Shown in pieces: positions 1-7,599 of a DNA stretch of 44,963 bases. Source of the DNA: Spirochaetales bacterium (lineage in GTDB: Bacteria; Spirochaetota; Spirochaetia; SZUA-6; DRHE01); NCBI GenBank assembly GCA_030604195.1, contig JAUVWI010000022.1, positions 1 to 44,963 of the forward strand, given 5' to 3'. Below the pieces are notes generated by a model. That model saw only the letters and a list, made by a program, of their open reading frames with translations. It did no database searches and had not been told where the DNA came from. A program made the position numbers and the translations under genes. Each line of letters starts with the position of its first letter. Position 1 is the stretch's first letter.

Positions 1-692
1 CACGCACGTGGGGGTGTTTCTTTGGATATGGCGGCAGTTCTCGAATTGTTAAAGTCTTCCCCACGCACGTGGGGGTGTTTCTTAAACCACGTTCTTTCAG
101 CTATACCTAAAGACGTCTTCCCCACGCACGTGGGGGTGTTTCTGAAATACATGAAATGCTTAAGGAGGCCAAGGAGTCTTCCCCACGCACGTGGGGGTGT
201 TTCTCTTCTACTGCTCCACAGGGATATGGTTATCAGGTCTTCCCCACGCACGTGGGGGTGTTTCTGTTATCCTTATCTTGTTTTCCCCGCTACTTGAGTC
301 TTCCCCACGCACGTGGGGGTGTTTCTTTGGATATGGCGGCAGTTCTCGAATTGTTAAAGTCTTCCCCACGCACGTGGGGGTGTTTCTCGGTTGATATTTG
401 CAAAGGGCTAGGTAACGTTGTCTTCCCCACGCACGTGGGGGTGTTTCTCGTTAATGTCTTCACTAATATTCGGTGTACTTGTCTTCCCCACGCACGTGGG
501 GGTGTTTCTGACTAGGAATGGTTTAGATAGCACTGTTGCTTGTCTTCCCCACGCACGTGGGGGTGTTTCTAGATATAATATCCTCAAGAAGTCCTACAGG
601 TTGTCTTCCCCACGCACGTGGGGGTGTTTCTTTGTGGCAGGCGTCTTTTTCTACCAAAAGGATGTCTTCCCCACGCACGTGGGGGTGTTTCT
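1..692 (+). CRISPR. CRISPR array, type I-E-like repeat, 12 repeats (first cut by window edge), 11 spacers
   Basis: A 29-nt repeat recurs with an exact 61-nt period at 54, 115, 176, 237, 298, 359, 420, 481, 542, 603 and 664; positions 1-21 are the last 21 nt of another copy. All visible copies are identical, and every spacer is 32 nt. The repeat begins GTCTTCC and contains the stem CCCCACG, loop CA, stem CGTGGGG. Repeat length, 32-nt spacers and the central hairpin fit the type I-E family. In that family the strand shown here is normally the transcribed one, so the leader and newest spacers should lie before position 1 and 692 is the old end. No cas gene is in the window. The spacer at 22-53 is identical to the one at 327-358. 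Confidence 0.97.
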
Positions 693-693
693 T

Positions 694-892
694 TAGCCCT
701 ATATCGCTGCAATTGTTGTTTCCAGGCTTTTATGGCCCATGTAGCGCTAGAATGACCCTGATAGTTAACTCCTTGTTCAAGGAGATAAGTTGCATAACTA
801 TGCCTCAGCGTATGGACCGATATTTTTTTTATGATACCGACTTTCTTTAAGGACAAAAAGTGTAAACTATTTTTAGTCGTTTCTGAAAGATG
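694..892 (-). pseudogene. Tyrosine recombinase/integrase C-terminal remnant
   Basis: Read on the minus strand from about 892, an open frame encodes a stretch ending in KKISVHTLRHSYATYLLEQG. This is the HxLRHS/TxA(T/S)xL active-site box of tyrosine recombinases (catalytic His and Arg). Downstream the frame reaches GHSS, normally part of the LGHSS box, but about eight residues that should lie between are missing, and the final Tyr box is not recognisable. The frame then runs straight into the CRISPR repeats at 692. No N-terminal part is seen; a stop lies just upstream at 893-895. I read it as a decayed fragment, perhaps of an element that once abutted the array. The family assignment rests on a single motif. 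Confidence 0.5.
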
Positions 893-1080
893 CTATAAAA
901 ATCGATAACAAATTTATTGTCCCTGAATGTACTGGAATATGGTGGAGGACGAACTCCCATAATCAGCAGACCCGTGATGAGTATCGTTTTCGTGTTGCCA
1001 GTTGGCGAATATTTTTCACAGATTTGATTAAAATTCTCTATATTGAGGAGGTTAAGAAAAGAAATGAGCGCACTTACTAA
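877..1080 (+). pseudogene. RelE-type toxin, C-terminal remnant
   Basis: The frame 877-1080 has no start codon of its own and follows a stop at 874-876. Its last third encodes YRFRVASWRIFF, then an acidic/hydrophobic strand, and ends KKRNERTY. This matches the core of RelE/HigB-type mRNA interferases (YRxRVGxxRIxF followed by a KKNExTY-like tail). The N-terminal half is not recognisable as RelE, so the gene seems truncated or frameshifted. It overlaps the next gene, an antitoxin-like protein starting at 1064, by 17 nt, the usual toxin-first arrangement in this group. Homology is judged by eye. Confidence 0.45.
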
Positions 1081-1392
1081 TGTCCAGTTTATTGAGCAAA
1101 ATGGAAAACCGGCATTTGCTGTAATTCCGTATGATGAATATCTGAAATTTCTACCGAGCGAAGATGTCACAATTCCGCATGAGGTTGTTGGCCTTGTCGT
1201 AAAAAAAGGTATGAGCCTGGTAAAAGCGTGGCGTACCCATCTTGGCATGACACAGGCAGAGCTTGCTGAAAAACTGCTATTAGCCAGGCAGCTCTTTCGC
1301 AGATGGAAAAAAGCGAGAATAAATTAAGAACAGCAACACTTGAAAAACTGGCAGGCGCTATGGGCCTATCTGTTGAACAGCTTAGAGATTGA
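1064..1392 (+). pseudogene. Antitoxin with C-terminal HTH (XRE type), frameshifted
   Basis: ATG at 1064 follows a GAGGAGG site at 1045-1051. The N-terminal half (VQFIEQNGKPAFAVIPYDEY) matches the short dimerisation segment found in antitoxins paired with RelE toxins. The second half starts an XRE helix-turn-helix (THLGMTQAELAEKL). At about 1276-1282 the frame breaks: the original frame ends at 1327 in an unrelated tail, while the shifted frame continues the HTH as ISQAALSQMEKSENKLR and ends naturally at 1392 (SVEQLRD). A one-base loss explains this. Because its toxin partner is also damaged, the pair is probably dead. A sequencing error could mimic the frameshift. Confidence 0.7.
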
Positions 1393-1553
1393 CCATTCAC
1401 ATCAATGAGGTATGCCCGCTAACATGGCATTTGGAGCAGACTTCGAGCCTGATACCGGTAACAGTGGCTCTATACGGATAAACTGCCACTGCCTTTACCT
1501 CGGCGAAGCTGCTCAAAAGATCGTTATGCTAAGGAAAAATATACTAAAATAAG

Positions 1554-1582
1554 TTGACATTGTCTCCGCAATGTCTTATGAT
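1554..1582 (+). promoter_or_regulatory. Promoter of the 1589-2141 toxin/antitoxin pair
   Basis: TTGACA at 1554-1559 and TATGAT at 1577-1582, separated by exactly 17 nt. A start point about 7 nt after the -10 box falls on the G of the GTG at 1589, which makes the upstream ATG at 1571 (inside the promoter) unlikely as the real start. Confidence 0.6.
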
Positions 1583-1588
1583 ATTTTT

Positions 1589-1870
1589 GTGATTATATTC
1601 AAATGGAATGCTGAAAAAAACGAAATTCTTGCCAGGGAAAGAGGGATTACTTTCGAAGAAATAGTCCAGAAGATAGAGTCTGGGGCTAAAGTTATTGAAA
1701 CGGACCACCCTAATAAGAAGAAGTATCCAAATCAAAGAATAATGATAATCGATGTTGAGGGATACGCTTATTTGGTTCCATATGTTATAAATGAAAATGA
1801 GTATTTCCTTAAAACGATAATCCCGAGCAGGAAGGCGACCAAGACATATCTTGGAGGAAAAGATGACTAA
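1589..1870 (+). CDS. BrnT-like toxin of a type II toxin-antitoxin pair
   Basis: About 93 residues if GTG 1589 is the start (99 if ATG 1571). It begins with FKWNAEKNEILARERGITFEE, followed by HPNKKKYPNQRIMIIDVEGYAYLVP and a C-terminal KTIIPSRKATKTYL. This matches the small BrnT/DUF4258-like toxin group (FxWDxxKNxxNxxxxGIxFEE with a C-terminal IPSRKAT/RxAT tail), whose founding members are RNases. It overlaps the CopG-like antitoxin by 8 nt, as expected for a co-translated pair. The start is chosen from the promoter: the -10 box overlaps ATG 1571, so GTG 1589 would sit at or next to +1 with no Shine-Dalgarno. Exact toxin family and activity are inferred. Confidence 0.7.
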   Translation: MIIFKWNAEKNEILARERGITFEEIVQKIESGAKVIETDHPNKKKYPNQRIMIIDVEGYAYLVPYVINENEYFLKTIIPSRKATKTYLGGKDD

Positions 1871-2141
1871 GAAACAAAAAAAGATAGCCCTTGATGAATA
1901 CGAAACTGAAATTTTAGAGGCATACGAGAGTGGAAATCTGAAAACCAATAAATCGCCGACTGATTACCAGACAATTGCGCGGAATACGATGAAGAAGAAT
2001 ATGAAGATAAATATAAGGATTTCAGAAAATGATCTTTCCGCCATAAAAAGAAAAGCTGCACGGGAAGGTATTCCCTATCAAACATTGGTAGGCAGTGTGC
2101 TTCACAAATTTGCCAGTGGTTTTTTTAAAGAAGCAAAATAG
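1863..2141 (+). CDS. CopG-like antitoxin
   Basis: ATG at 1863 is preceded by GGAGG at 1853-1857 and overlaps the toxin stop by 8 nt; a TTG at 1851 lies inside that site and is less likely. The 92-residue protein has a charged N-terminus (LDEYETEILEAYESG) and ends with a ribbon-helix-helix-type segment: KINIRISENDLSAIKRKAAREGIPYQTLVGSVLHKFASG. This pattern is typical of CopG-family antitoxins adjacent to BrnT/DUF4258-like toxins. The N-terminal part should bind the toxin and the C-terminal part DNA, giving autoregulation of the promoter at 1554. Both genes look intact, unlike the neighbouring pair at 877-1392. Confidence 0.75.
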   Translation: MTKKQKKIALDEYETEILEAYESGNLKTNKSPTDYQTIARNTMKKNMKINIRISENDLSAIKRKAAREGIPYQTLVGSVLHKFASGFFKEAK

Positions 2142-2511
2142 AAAAAAATAAAAGCATAACAATCGCATGAACAAGATTTGGCTATTGTCATGAATCCTGC
2201 TTATCTGCTTCGCAGGCAGGATTCACGCCAATGTACGCCAAACAGGTTATGATAGGCGTTGCAGTAGCTGGTTTAAAGATTCCGGGAAAGACCTAAAAAG
2301 TGGTAACTTTCAAGCGGAATGGTGGAAAATTTGCTCCGGATTATGCAAATCTTCCATTCAGTTGCAATCGAAGATTGCGATATGAAATCCAAGCGAAAAA
2401 ACAACTAATATTTTTAACCTTGACAGCAGGCAAATACTGGTCTAAGCTAATGGTATAACATATGACATTTAACTGATGGATGTTAAGCTATTACCTTAAA
2501 AGGACTTAATT
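2142..2511. other. Intergenic stretch with one inverted repeat, upstream of the catabolic operon
   Basis: No convincing gene. A perfect 9-bp inverted repeat, GAATCCTGC at 2192-2200 and GCAGGATTC at 2216-2224, has a 15-nt loop and no T-run, so it is not a standard terminator; it could be an operator or the trace of a small repeat. The 3' part holds the putative operon promoter. Confidence 0.5.
2420..2448 (+). promoter_or_regulatory. Putative promoter of the catabolic operon
   Basis: A consensus TTGACA lies at 2420-2425. With a 17-nt spacer the -10 box would be TAAGCT (2443-2448), a weak match; a better box, TATAAC at 2454-2459, has a spacer that is too long. The -10 assignment is therefore uncertain. 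The leader to ATG 2512 would be about 55 nt and ends with an AAAAGGA site. Confidence 0.35.
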
Positions 2512-3174
2512 ATGACAGAAAGTGAAAAGCTCAAAGTAATTGAAAAATATAAATCATTATCCACCCCGGCAGTATCGGATGCGCTGGATCGCCTTGGAAT
2601 CAAGGGCGGCTGTGAAGGCATAAAGCCGCTTTATTACGGAATTAAAAGCGCCGGTTTTGCAGTAACCTTAAAGTATCTTCCCGTAAGCCTGGCTAAGGAA
2701 AGCGTAGGCGATTATATTGACGATATTACGGAAACATCCATGCTTGTACTCGATAATAACGGCCGCCTTGACTGCACCGTCTGGGGTGGAATATTAACAG
2801 TTGTGGCCAAAAGACGGAATATTTCAGGTACAGTAATAGATGGTGTATGCAGGGATGTAGAAACCGTAAACGAGCTTGAGTATCCGTTATGGAGCAGGGG
2901 CCATTTCATGGTAACCGGCAAAGACAGGGTCGGTTTGGTAGGTTTCAATGTTCCTGTTTCCTTAAGCAAGGTGCGGGTTAATCCTGATGATCTGATTTTC
3001 GGAGATAATTCAGGGGTGGTAGTTATTCCCTATGCAAAGATTGCGGAGGTATTGGAGGTCGCCCTGAAAATAGAAGAGGCTGAAGAAAAAATAGTAGAAA
3101 GTGTAAACAGCGGTCTATCCTTAAGAGAAGCAAGAGAAAAGTATAATTACCATAAATTGCAGTCCAAGCGTTAG
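2512..3174 (+). CDS. RraA-family protein 1 (aldolase/decarboxylase-like)
   Basis: 220 residues, first gene of the operon, start ATG after AAAAGGA. The RraA fold is shown by the N-terminal helix with TPAVSDALDRLG, the central WGGILTVVAKRR and GTVIDGVCRDV, and the late GDNSGVVVIP, followed by the family's charged C-terminal helix (IEEAEEKIVE). In this family the RD pair after the ID/vxG strand contributes to metal and pyruvate-enolate binding in 4-hydroxy-4-methyl-2-oxoglutarate aldolases. The position that is acidic in the two paralogues (WGEI) is Gly here (WGGI). An enzyme role in C-C cleavage or decarboxylation of a keto acid fits the catabolic operon much better than an RNase E inhibitor role. 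Substrate unknown. Confidence 0.8.
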   Translation: MTESEKLKVIEKYKSLSTPAVSDALDRLGIKGGCEGIKPLYYGIKSAGFAVTLKYLPVSLAKESVGDYIDDITETSMLVLDNNGRLDCTVWGGILTVVAKRRNISGTVIDGVCRDVETVNELEYPLWSRGHFMVTGKDRVGLVGFNVPVSLSKVRVNPDDLIFGDNSGVVVIPYAKIAEVLEVALKIEEAEEKIVESVNSGLSLREAREKYNYHKLQSKR

Positions 3175-3198
3175 CAGGAATTTTAACAGGAGATAAAA

Positions 3199-3900
3199 GT
3201 GAGCAAAGCGAACGAAGTTAGCGAAGTGAACGTAGTGAACAGAGGCGAAATAGAGATTATCCGCCGTAAAGCAGCCAGGTTTTCAACTACAAATATATCG
3301 GATGCCCTGGATTCTCTCAGCCTTAAAAGCGGTATTTGCGGTATTCTGCCTTTATTTGTATGTCCAAAAATATTCGGCCCTGCAGTTACTTTAAGAATAA
3401 CCGCTTTCGGTCTTACCCCCTCTAAGTCTCATCTCGGTATCGAAGCAATAACCGCCTCCCAAAAAGGGGACATTATTGTTATTGATAACGGCGGCAGAAA
3501 AGATGTTTCCTGCTGGGGAGAGATATTGAGCTACGGCGCAAAGATAAAGGGAGTAGAGGGAGTAGTTATCGATGGCGCATTTCGTGATATCGATGACATC
3601 AGAAAGACAGGTTTTTCCGTATACGCCAGGGCTGTTGTGCCGGTTACCGCCAGAAAGCGAATTATGGGATTAGAGACAAATACAATAATTCAATGCGGCG
3701 GGGTTCAGGTAAGACCCGGCGATTTTGTCATGGCGGACGGAAGCGGCGTGGTAATAATCCCCATGGAAAAAATAGAGGAAGTGCTGAATAAGGCGGAAAC
3801 ACTATTCAACAAAGAACAGGCAATGATAAAGGAGCTGCAGAAAGGAATTCCAATTGCTGAAGTAGATCAAAAATACGCTTATGAAAAAATGATAGATTAA
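3199..3900 (+). CDS. RraA-family protein 2
   Basis: 233 residues from GTG 3199 with AGGAG at 3188-3192. The family core is clear: STTNISDALDSL, SCWGEILSYGAKIKG, GVVIDGAFRDID, and DGSGVVIIP. The acidic residue in WGEI and the RD pair expected for the metal/pyruvate site are both present. The first 15 residues are extra compared with the neighbour and are encoded by a short, quasi-repetitive GCGAA/GTGAAC stretch (3203-3240). In-frame GTG codons at 3226 and 3235 are alternative starts without a clear Shine-Dalgarno. It lies 24 nt behind RraA 1 and 14 nt before RraA 3, so all three should be co-expressed. It may be a catalytic partner or a paralogue acting on a different intermediate. Confidence 0.8.
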   Translation: MSKANEVSEVNVVNRGEIEIIRRKAARFSTTNISDALDSLSLKSGICGILPLFVCPKIFGPAVTLRITAFGLTPSKSHLGIEAITASQKGDIIVIDNGGRKDVSCWGEILSYGAKIKGVEGVVIDGAFRDIDDIRKTGFSVYARAVVPVTARKRIMGLETNTIIQCGGVQVRPGDFVMADGSGVVIIPMEKIEEVLNKAETLFNKEQAMIKELQKGIPIAEVDQKYAYEKMID

Positions 3901-3914
3901 CAGGAAGGAGATAG

Positions 3915-4547
3915 GTGGATTATATAATAAATATGATAAATATAATAGATAAAATTGCCCAATTTTCTACGGCTACTCTTCACGAAGCGTACAGTAAAAA
4001 GGGAGCGCTGCCCTCAATAATAAAACCCCTTGATCCGGGCTTTTCTTTAACGGGCCCTGCAGTGACAGTAGAACTCAGGCCGGGTGACAATTTAATACTC
4101 CATCAAGCCATCTATGAAGCAAAAAAGGGAGATATCCTGGTAGTAGATGCAAAAGGATTCACAGAGGCTGGTATCTGGGGAGAGATTATGACCGTTGCCG
4201 CAATGAAGCGGGGAATCAGGGGTCTCGTTGTTTACGGCAGCGTAAGGGATAAGAAAGAGATAATAGAATCCGGCTTTCCTGTTTTTTCCGCAGGGGTTTG
4301 CATCAGGGGCACAACAAAAGCCGCGCCGGGCTTCATCAATAAACAAATAGCCATAGCTGATGTAGTAATTGAAGCTGGTGATGTTATAAGGGGCGATTGC
4401 GACGGTGTCGTGGCAATTAAACACAATGATCTTGAAGCTGTAATTTCCGGCGCCAAAGAAATAATTGAAAAAGAAAAAATGGTTAAACAGAAGTTGAAAG
4501 AGGGCATGACCACCCTGGAAATATATAAGCTTGATACTCCACATTGA
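3915..4547 (+). CDS. RraA-family protein 3
   Basis: 210 residues from GTG 3915 behind AGGAAGGAG at 3902-3910; ATG 3933 is an alternative. Motifs: FSTATLHEAYSKKGAL, an N-terminal STPxxxDA-like box that is diverged (HEAY replaces SDAL), then GIWGEIMTVAAMKRGIRG, VVYGSVRDKKEI and GDCDGVVAI. Acidic WGE and RD are retained. The sequence is clearly different from the other two, so this is an old paralogue rather than a recent duplication. Three RraA-type proteins in a row, followed by redox enzymes, suggest a hetero-oligomer or two or three successive aldol/decarboxylation steps. Which one is catalytic cannot be told from sequence. Confidence 0.78.
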   Translation: MDYIINMINIIDKIAQFSTATLHEAYSKKGALPSIIKPLDPGFSLTGPAVTVELRPGDNLILHQAIYEAKKGDILVVDAKGFTEAGIWGEIMTVAAMKRGIRGLVVYGSVRDKKEIIESGFPVFSAGVCIRGTTKAAPGFINKQIAIADVVIEAGDVIRGDCDGVVAIKHNDLEAVISGAKEIIEKEKMVKQKLKEGMTTLEIYKLDTPH

Positions 4548-4570
4548 ATAATTATAAGGAAAGGAAAAAA

Positions 4571-5761
4571 ATGATAGATCTAAGTACAGAAATCTCCGGC
4601 GTAACCTTTAAGAATCCGGTAATAGCAGGCTCGGCAACCCCTACCTGGGATGCAGCAAGAATGAAAAGGTGTATAGAGGGGGGCGCTTCCGGCGCTATTG
4701 CCAAATCCCTGTTCGGGGATTCGGCAGCAACAGGCCGCAAGTACCCAAGACCCAGGTTCAAGTTATTCAATTATCGTGAATATCCGGGTTACCCTCAAGT
4801 ATTACCAAACTCTTTTACACTTCATTCACTCGAGGAATGTTCTTCTTTCGGCTATGAAAAATATATGAAAGACATCAATCAGACTAAGGATCTTGTTAAA
4901 GATGACGGAGTTGTCATTGCCAGCCTTTCAGGAGCATCACATGAAGAATGGAAAATGATGTGCGAAATGGTTAATGAAACAAATGCTGACTGGGTGGAGC
5001 TTAACAATTCCTGTCCCTTCTCTGCGGATATGGGCGTAAAAATAGGCGCGGGCGCAGTCGGTCTGACAAGAGATTTTATTCATACCTGCAGCCAGATAAT
5101 TAAAAAGCCCTTCAGCGTAAAATTAACCCCACAGACATCAGATACCATCTCCCTTGTAAAAATGGCAAAAGAGGAAGGCGCCTCTGCCATAAATCTATCT
5201 GCCAGGCTCTCCGGAATAATGATAGATATAGAATCCGCAGCTCCCGTAGGCTGGGGTTCTATCGGCGGTTATGGGGGTCCATATCTACTGGGTTACGGAT
5301 TAAGAATGGTTTTCCAGTCCGCTAAAGAGGTGGATCTGCCCATTATCGGGGGTCTGGGTGTTTGGAAATGGCAGGATATCATAAGCTACATTATGGCAGG
5401 CGCCACTCTTGTGCAAACCGCTGCCGCAGTAATGATCCAGGGTTTTGATGTTATGGGAAAATGGAATAGATCTATCGAAACCTGGATGGAGGCAAAGGGA
5501 TATAAGAGCATCAAGGATATCCGGGGAATCGCTTTAAAAAATATTAAAAAAACCTCGGAAATTGAAAGGGACTATCAGGGAATAGATTTCAATATTAATT
5601 ACGATCTATGCACTGCCTGCGGAGTTTGTAAAAAGAGCTGTATGTATGAGGCTATAAAGATCACAAAGGTAGGCGCCGTAATAAATAAAAATCTATGTGA
5701 CAGATGCGGAATGTGTTATGAAGTATGTCCGGAGCGAGCTGTAAGTATTAAAAGATATTAA
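4571..5761 (+). CDS. Dihydropyrimidine/dihydroorotate dehydrogenase-like FMN protein with C-terminal 2[4Fe-4S] ferredoxin domain
   Basis: 396 residues from ATG 4571, which has AAGGAAAGG just upstream; a TTG at 4544 is less likely. The N-terminal part is a DHOD/PreA-type TIM barrel: DLSTEISGVTFKNPVIAGS, ELNNSCP, FSVKLTPQ, the glycine-rich IGGYGGPYLLGYG, and GGLGVWKWQDIISYIMAGA (phosphate site). The C-terminus carries two clusters: Cys347, 350, 353, 357 and Cys376, 379, 382, 386. PreA-type enzymes reduce a C=C bond of a ring using FMN and Fe-S clusters. The loop that holds the proton-donating Cys in dihydropyrimidine dehydrogenases (GLACGQ) reads GAGAVG here, so uracil/thymine is probably not the substrate. 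It likely exchanges electrons with ferredoxin alongside the AORs. Confidence 0.8.
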   Translation: MIDLSTEISGVTFKNPVIAGSATPTWDAARMKRCIEGGASGAIAKSLFGDSAATGRKYPRPRFKLFNYREYPGYPQVLPNSFTLHSLEECSSFGYEKYMKDINQTKDLVKDDGVVIASLSGASHEEWKMMCEMVNETNADWVELNNSCPFSADMGVKIGAGAVGLTRDFIHTCSQIIKKPFSVKLTPQTSDTISLVKMAKEEGASAINLSARLSGIMIDIESAAPVGWGSIGGYGGPYLLGYGLRMVFQSAKEVDLPIIGGLGVWKWQDIISYIMAGATLVQTAAAVMIQGFDVMGKWNRSIETWMEAKGYKSIKDIRGIALKNIKKTSEIERDYQGIDFNINYDLCTACGVCKKSCMYEAIKITKVGAVINKNLCDRCGMCYEVCPERAVSIKRY

Positions 5762-5775
5762 AACAGGAGCACTCT

Positions 5776-7599
5776 ATGCCTTCTTGCAACTACAGGTTGC
5801 TGGATATAAACCTCTCAAACCTGGAAATCAAAATAATTAATGTTCCTGACGAAATAATACGGAACTATATAGGCGGCAGCGGGCTTGGGGCATTTGAGCT
5901 TTTCTACAATACAAATATCAACTGCGATCCCTTAGGCCCGGATAATGTTCTGCTCTTTTTAACAGGCCCATTAACAGGCACAGTATGTCCCTCTTCCGGG
6001 CGTCACGCTGTTGTTGCAAAATCCCCTTTAACAGGAATATGGGGAGAGGCAAATGTGGGGGGCAAATGGGGAAGGGAGTTAAGAAAGGCCGGCTGGTTCG
6101 GAATAATGTTCAGGGGCATATCGCCGGAACCCGTATACATTTATATAAACGATAAGGATATCGAAATAAGCTCCGCGAAATCCCTTCGCGGTATGGACAC
6201 CTTTGAAACAGAAGCTGCGCTGCATGACTTAGCCCATCCCGGGGCTAAGGTGGCCTGTATTGGTCCTGCCGGTGAAAACATCAGCCTGCTTGCCGGAATA
6301 TTCACCGGCGGCCCCGAGGCAAGGACTGCTGCAAGATGCGGCCTTGGCGCGGTAATGGGTTCAAAGCGATTAAAAGCAGTTGCCGTATATGGAAGCGGCA
6401 AACCCTATGTTCATGATCAGGCGGGATTGAGGAAATATGTAAAAGAGCTGATGCCGGACTATAAAAAAGGCACTGCCAGGCTGAAAGACAAGGGCACACC
6501 CAGTTTAGTAGAGGGTCAGGAGAGCGCCGGTTCTTTCCCCATAAAGAATTTTCAATTGGATGACTACAGCCAGAGGGTCGGAAATATCAACTGGCAAAAG
6601 ATGAAAGAAACAATGTTTGTTAAACCGGTGAGCTGTGCAAGCTGTCCTGTGGGCTGCGGCAGGCTGGTACAGACAGATAGTATAGTCACGGGGGGTCCTG
6701 AATACGAAACCATAGGCATGCTCGGCTCCAACCTGCTAATAGACAATCTGGAGGCAATACAATCCATTAACGAAAAATGCAACAGAATCGGCATAGATAC
6801 AATAGAAGCGGGGGCTCTTATTGGATTTGCCATAGAAGCCTTCGATAGAAAAATAATCGGGCCGAAAGATACGGAAGGAGTCACTCTAAGGTGGGGAGAT
6901 CCGGAATTAGTAATGGATATTCTTGATTCCATTTCTTCAATGAAGGGTTTCGGAAAAACACTCTCAGGAGGCTTTAATAGATTGATTGCACTGTGGGGGG
7001 ATAAAACAGAGAGCTTTGCGCCCCAGGTAAAGGGGTTGGGCTTTCCCGCCCATGATCCAAGAGCCTATAATTCTATTGCAGTAGCTTTTGCCACCTCCAA
7101 CAGGGGCGCATGTCATCTCCAGGCATTCTCCCATGTTTTTGAGCGTATAGTTACCATGCCGGAAATCGGTATTCATGAGGTAATGGATCCCTTCTCGGTT
7201 AATGAAAAGGGGGAGAAGGTTGCTCTGATACAGGATCTGATGTGCCTGTATGATTCTCTCAGCCTATGCAAGTTTGCTTTATTCGGCAACATAAAGATCA
7301 ATACCATGGCAACCATGCTCTCTCTGGCTACAGGGTGGGATTTTGATTATCACTCTCTGCTAAAGACAGGCGCAAGAATCTTTAATTTAAAAAGGCTCTA
7401 TAACAACAGGTGCGGTATTTCAAATACAGATGACAACCTGCCGGAAAGATTCTTATGCGAAGCTAAAACCGGAACCAGAGCCAAAGGGAACCTGCCGCCT
7501 TTAAATGAAATGCTGAACAGTTATTACAATTTCAGAGGCTGGAGCAAAGAGGGGGTTCCGGGTAAAAACAAATTAAAGGAACTGGGAATAAAAGCATGA
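5776..7599 (+). CDS. Aldehyde:ferredoxin oxidoreductase family protein 1 (tungstopterin)
   Basis: 607 residues, full family length. The N-terminal AOR domain has IGGSGLGAFELF, LTGPLTGT, and KSPLTGIWGEANVGGKWG, which contact the bis-tungstopterin. The four [4Fe-4S] ligands are in place: Cys287, 290, 294 (CASCPVGC) and Cys498 in DSLSLCKF. Family members interconvert carboxylates and aldehydes with ferredoxin, or, in the BamB branch, reduce aromatic thioesters. The gene overlaps the following alcohol dehydrogenase by 4 nt (ATGA), which suggests that the two work in sequence, acid to aldehyde to alcohol or the reverse. A second member of the family closes the operon at 16826. Substrate and direction cannot be deduced. 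Confidence 0.92.
   Translation: MPSCNYRLLDINLSNLEIKIINVPDEIIRNYIGGSGLGAFELFYNTNINCDPLGPDNVLLFLTGPLTGTVCPSSGRHAVVAKSPLTGIWGEANVGGKWGRELRKAGWFGIMFRGISPEPVYIYINDKDIEISSAKSLRGMDTFETEAALHDLAHPGAKVACIGPAGENISLLAGIFTGGPEARTAARCGLGAVMGSKRLKAVAVYGSGKPYVHDQAGLRKYVKELMPDYKKGTARLKDKGTPSLVEGQESAGSFPIKNFQLDDYSQRVGNINWQKMKETMFVKPVSCASCPVGCGRLVQTDSIVTGGPEYETIGMLGSNLLIDNLEAIQSINEKCNRIGIDTIEAGALIGFAIEAFDRKIIGPKDTEGVTLRWGDPELVMDILDSISSMKGFGKTLSGGFNRLIALWGDKTESFAPQVKGLGFPAHDPRAYNSIAVAFATSNRGACHLQAFSHVFERIVTMPEIGIHEVMDPFSVNEKGEKVALIQDLMCLYDSLSLCKFALFGNIKINTMATMLSLATGWDFDYHSLLKTGARIFNLKRLYNNRCGISNTDDNLPERFLCEAKTGTRAKGNLPPLNEMLNSYYNFRGWSKEGVPGKNKLKELGIKA

Noticed and set aside
22..696. Several open frames of 67-119 codons across the CRISPR array
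   Set aside because: They are translations of the 29-nt repeat and its spacers (periodic PRTWGCF, PTHVGVF or PHARGGV), not genes.
847..1248. Minus-strand open frame of 133 codons
   Set aside because: It lies opposite the RelE-type remnant and the antitoxin, whose motifs are on the plus strand; no family resemblance.
1571..1588. ATG 1571 as start of the BrnT-like toxin
   Set aside because: A TTGACA-N17-TATGAT promoter places this ATG upstream of the transcript; family members start near the FxWNxxKN motif.
2192..2224. Inverted repeat as a terminator for the toxin-antitoxin pair
   Set aside because: No T-run follows on either strand, and it lies 50 nt past the antitoxin stop.
2512..4547. RraA proteins as RNase E inhibitors
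   Set aside because: Three diverged copies inside a catabolic operon with RD/WGE active-site residues fit the enzymatic branch better.
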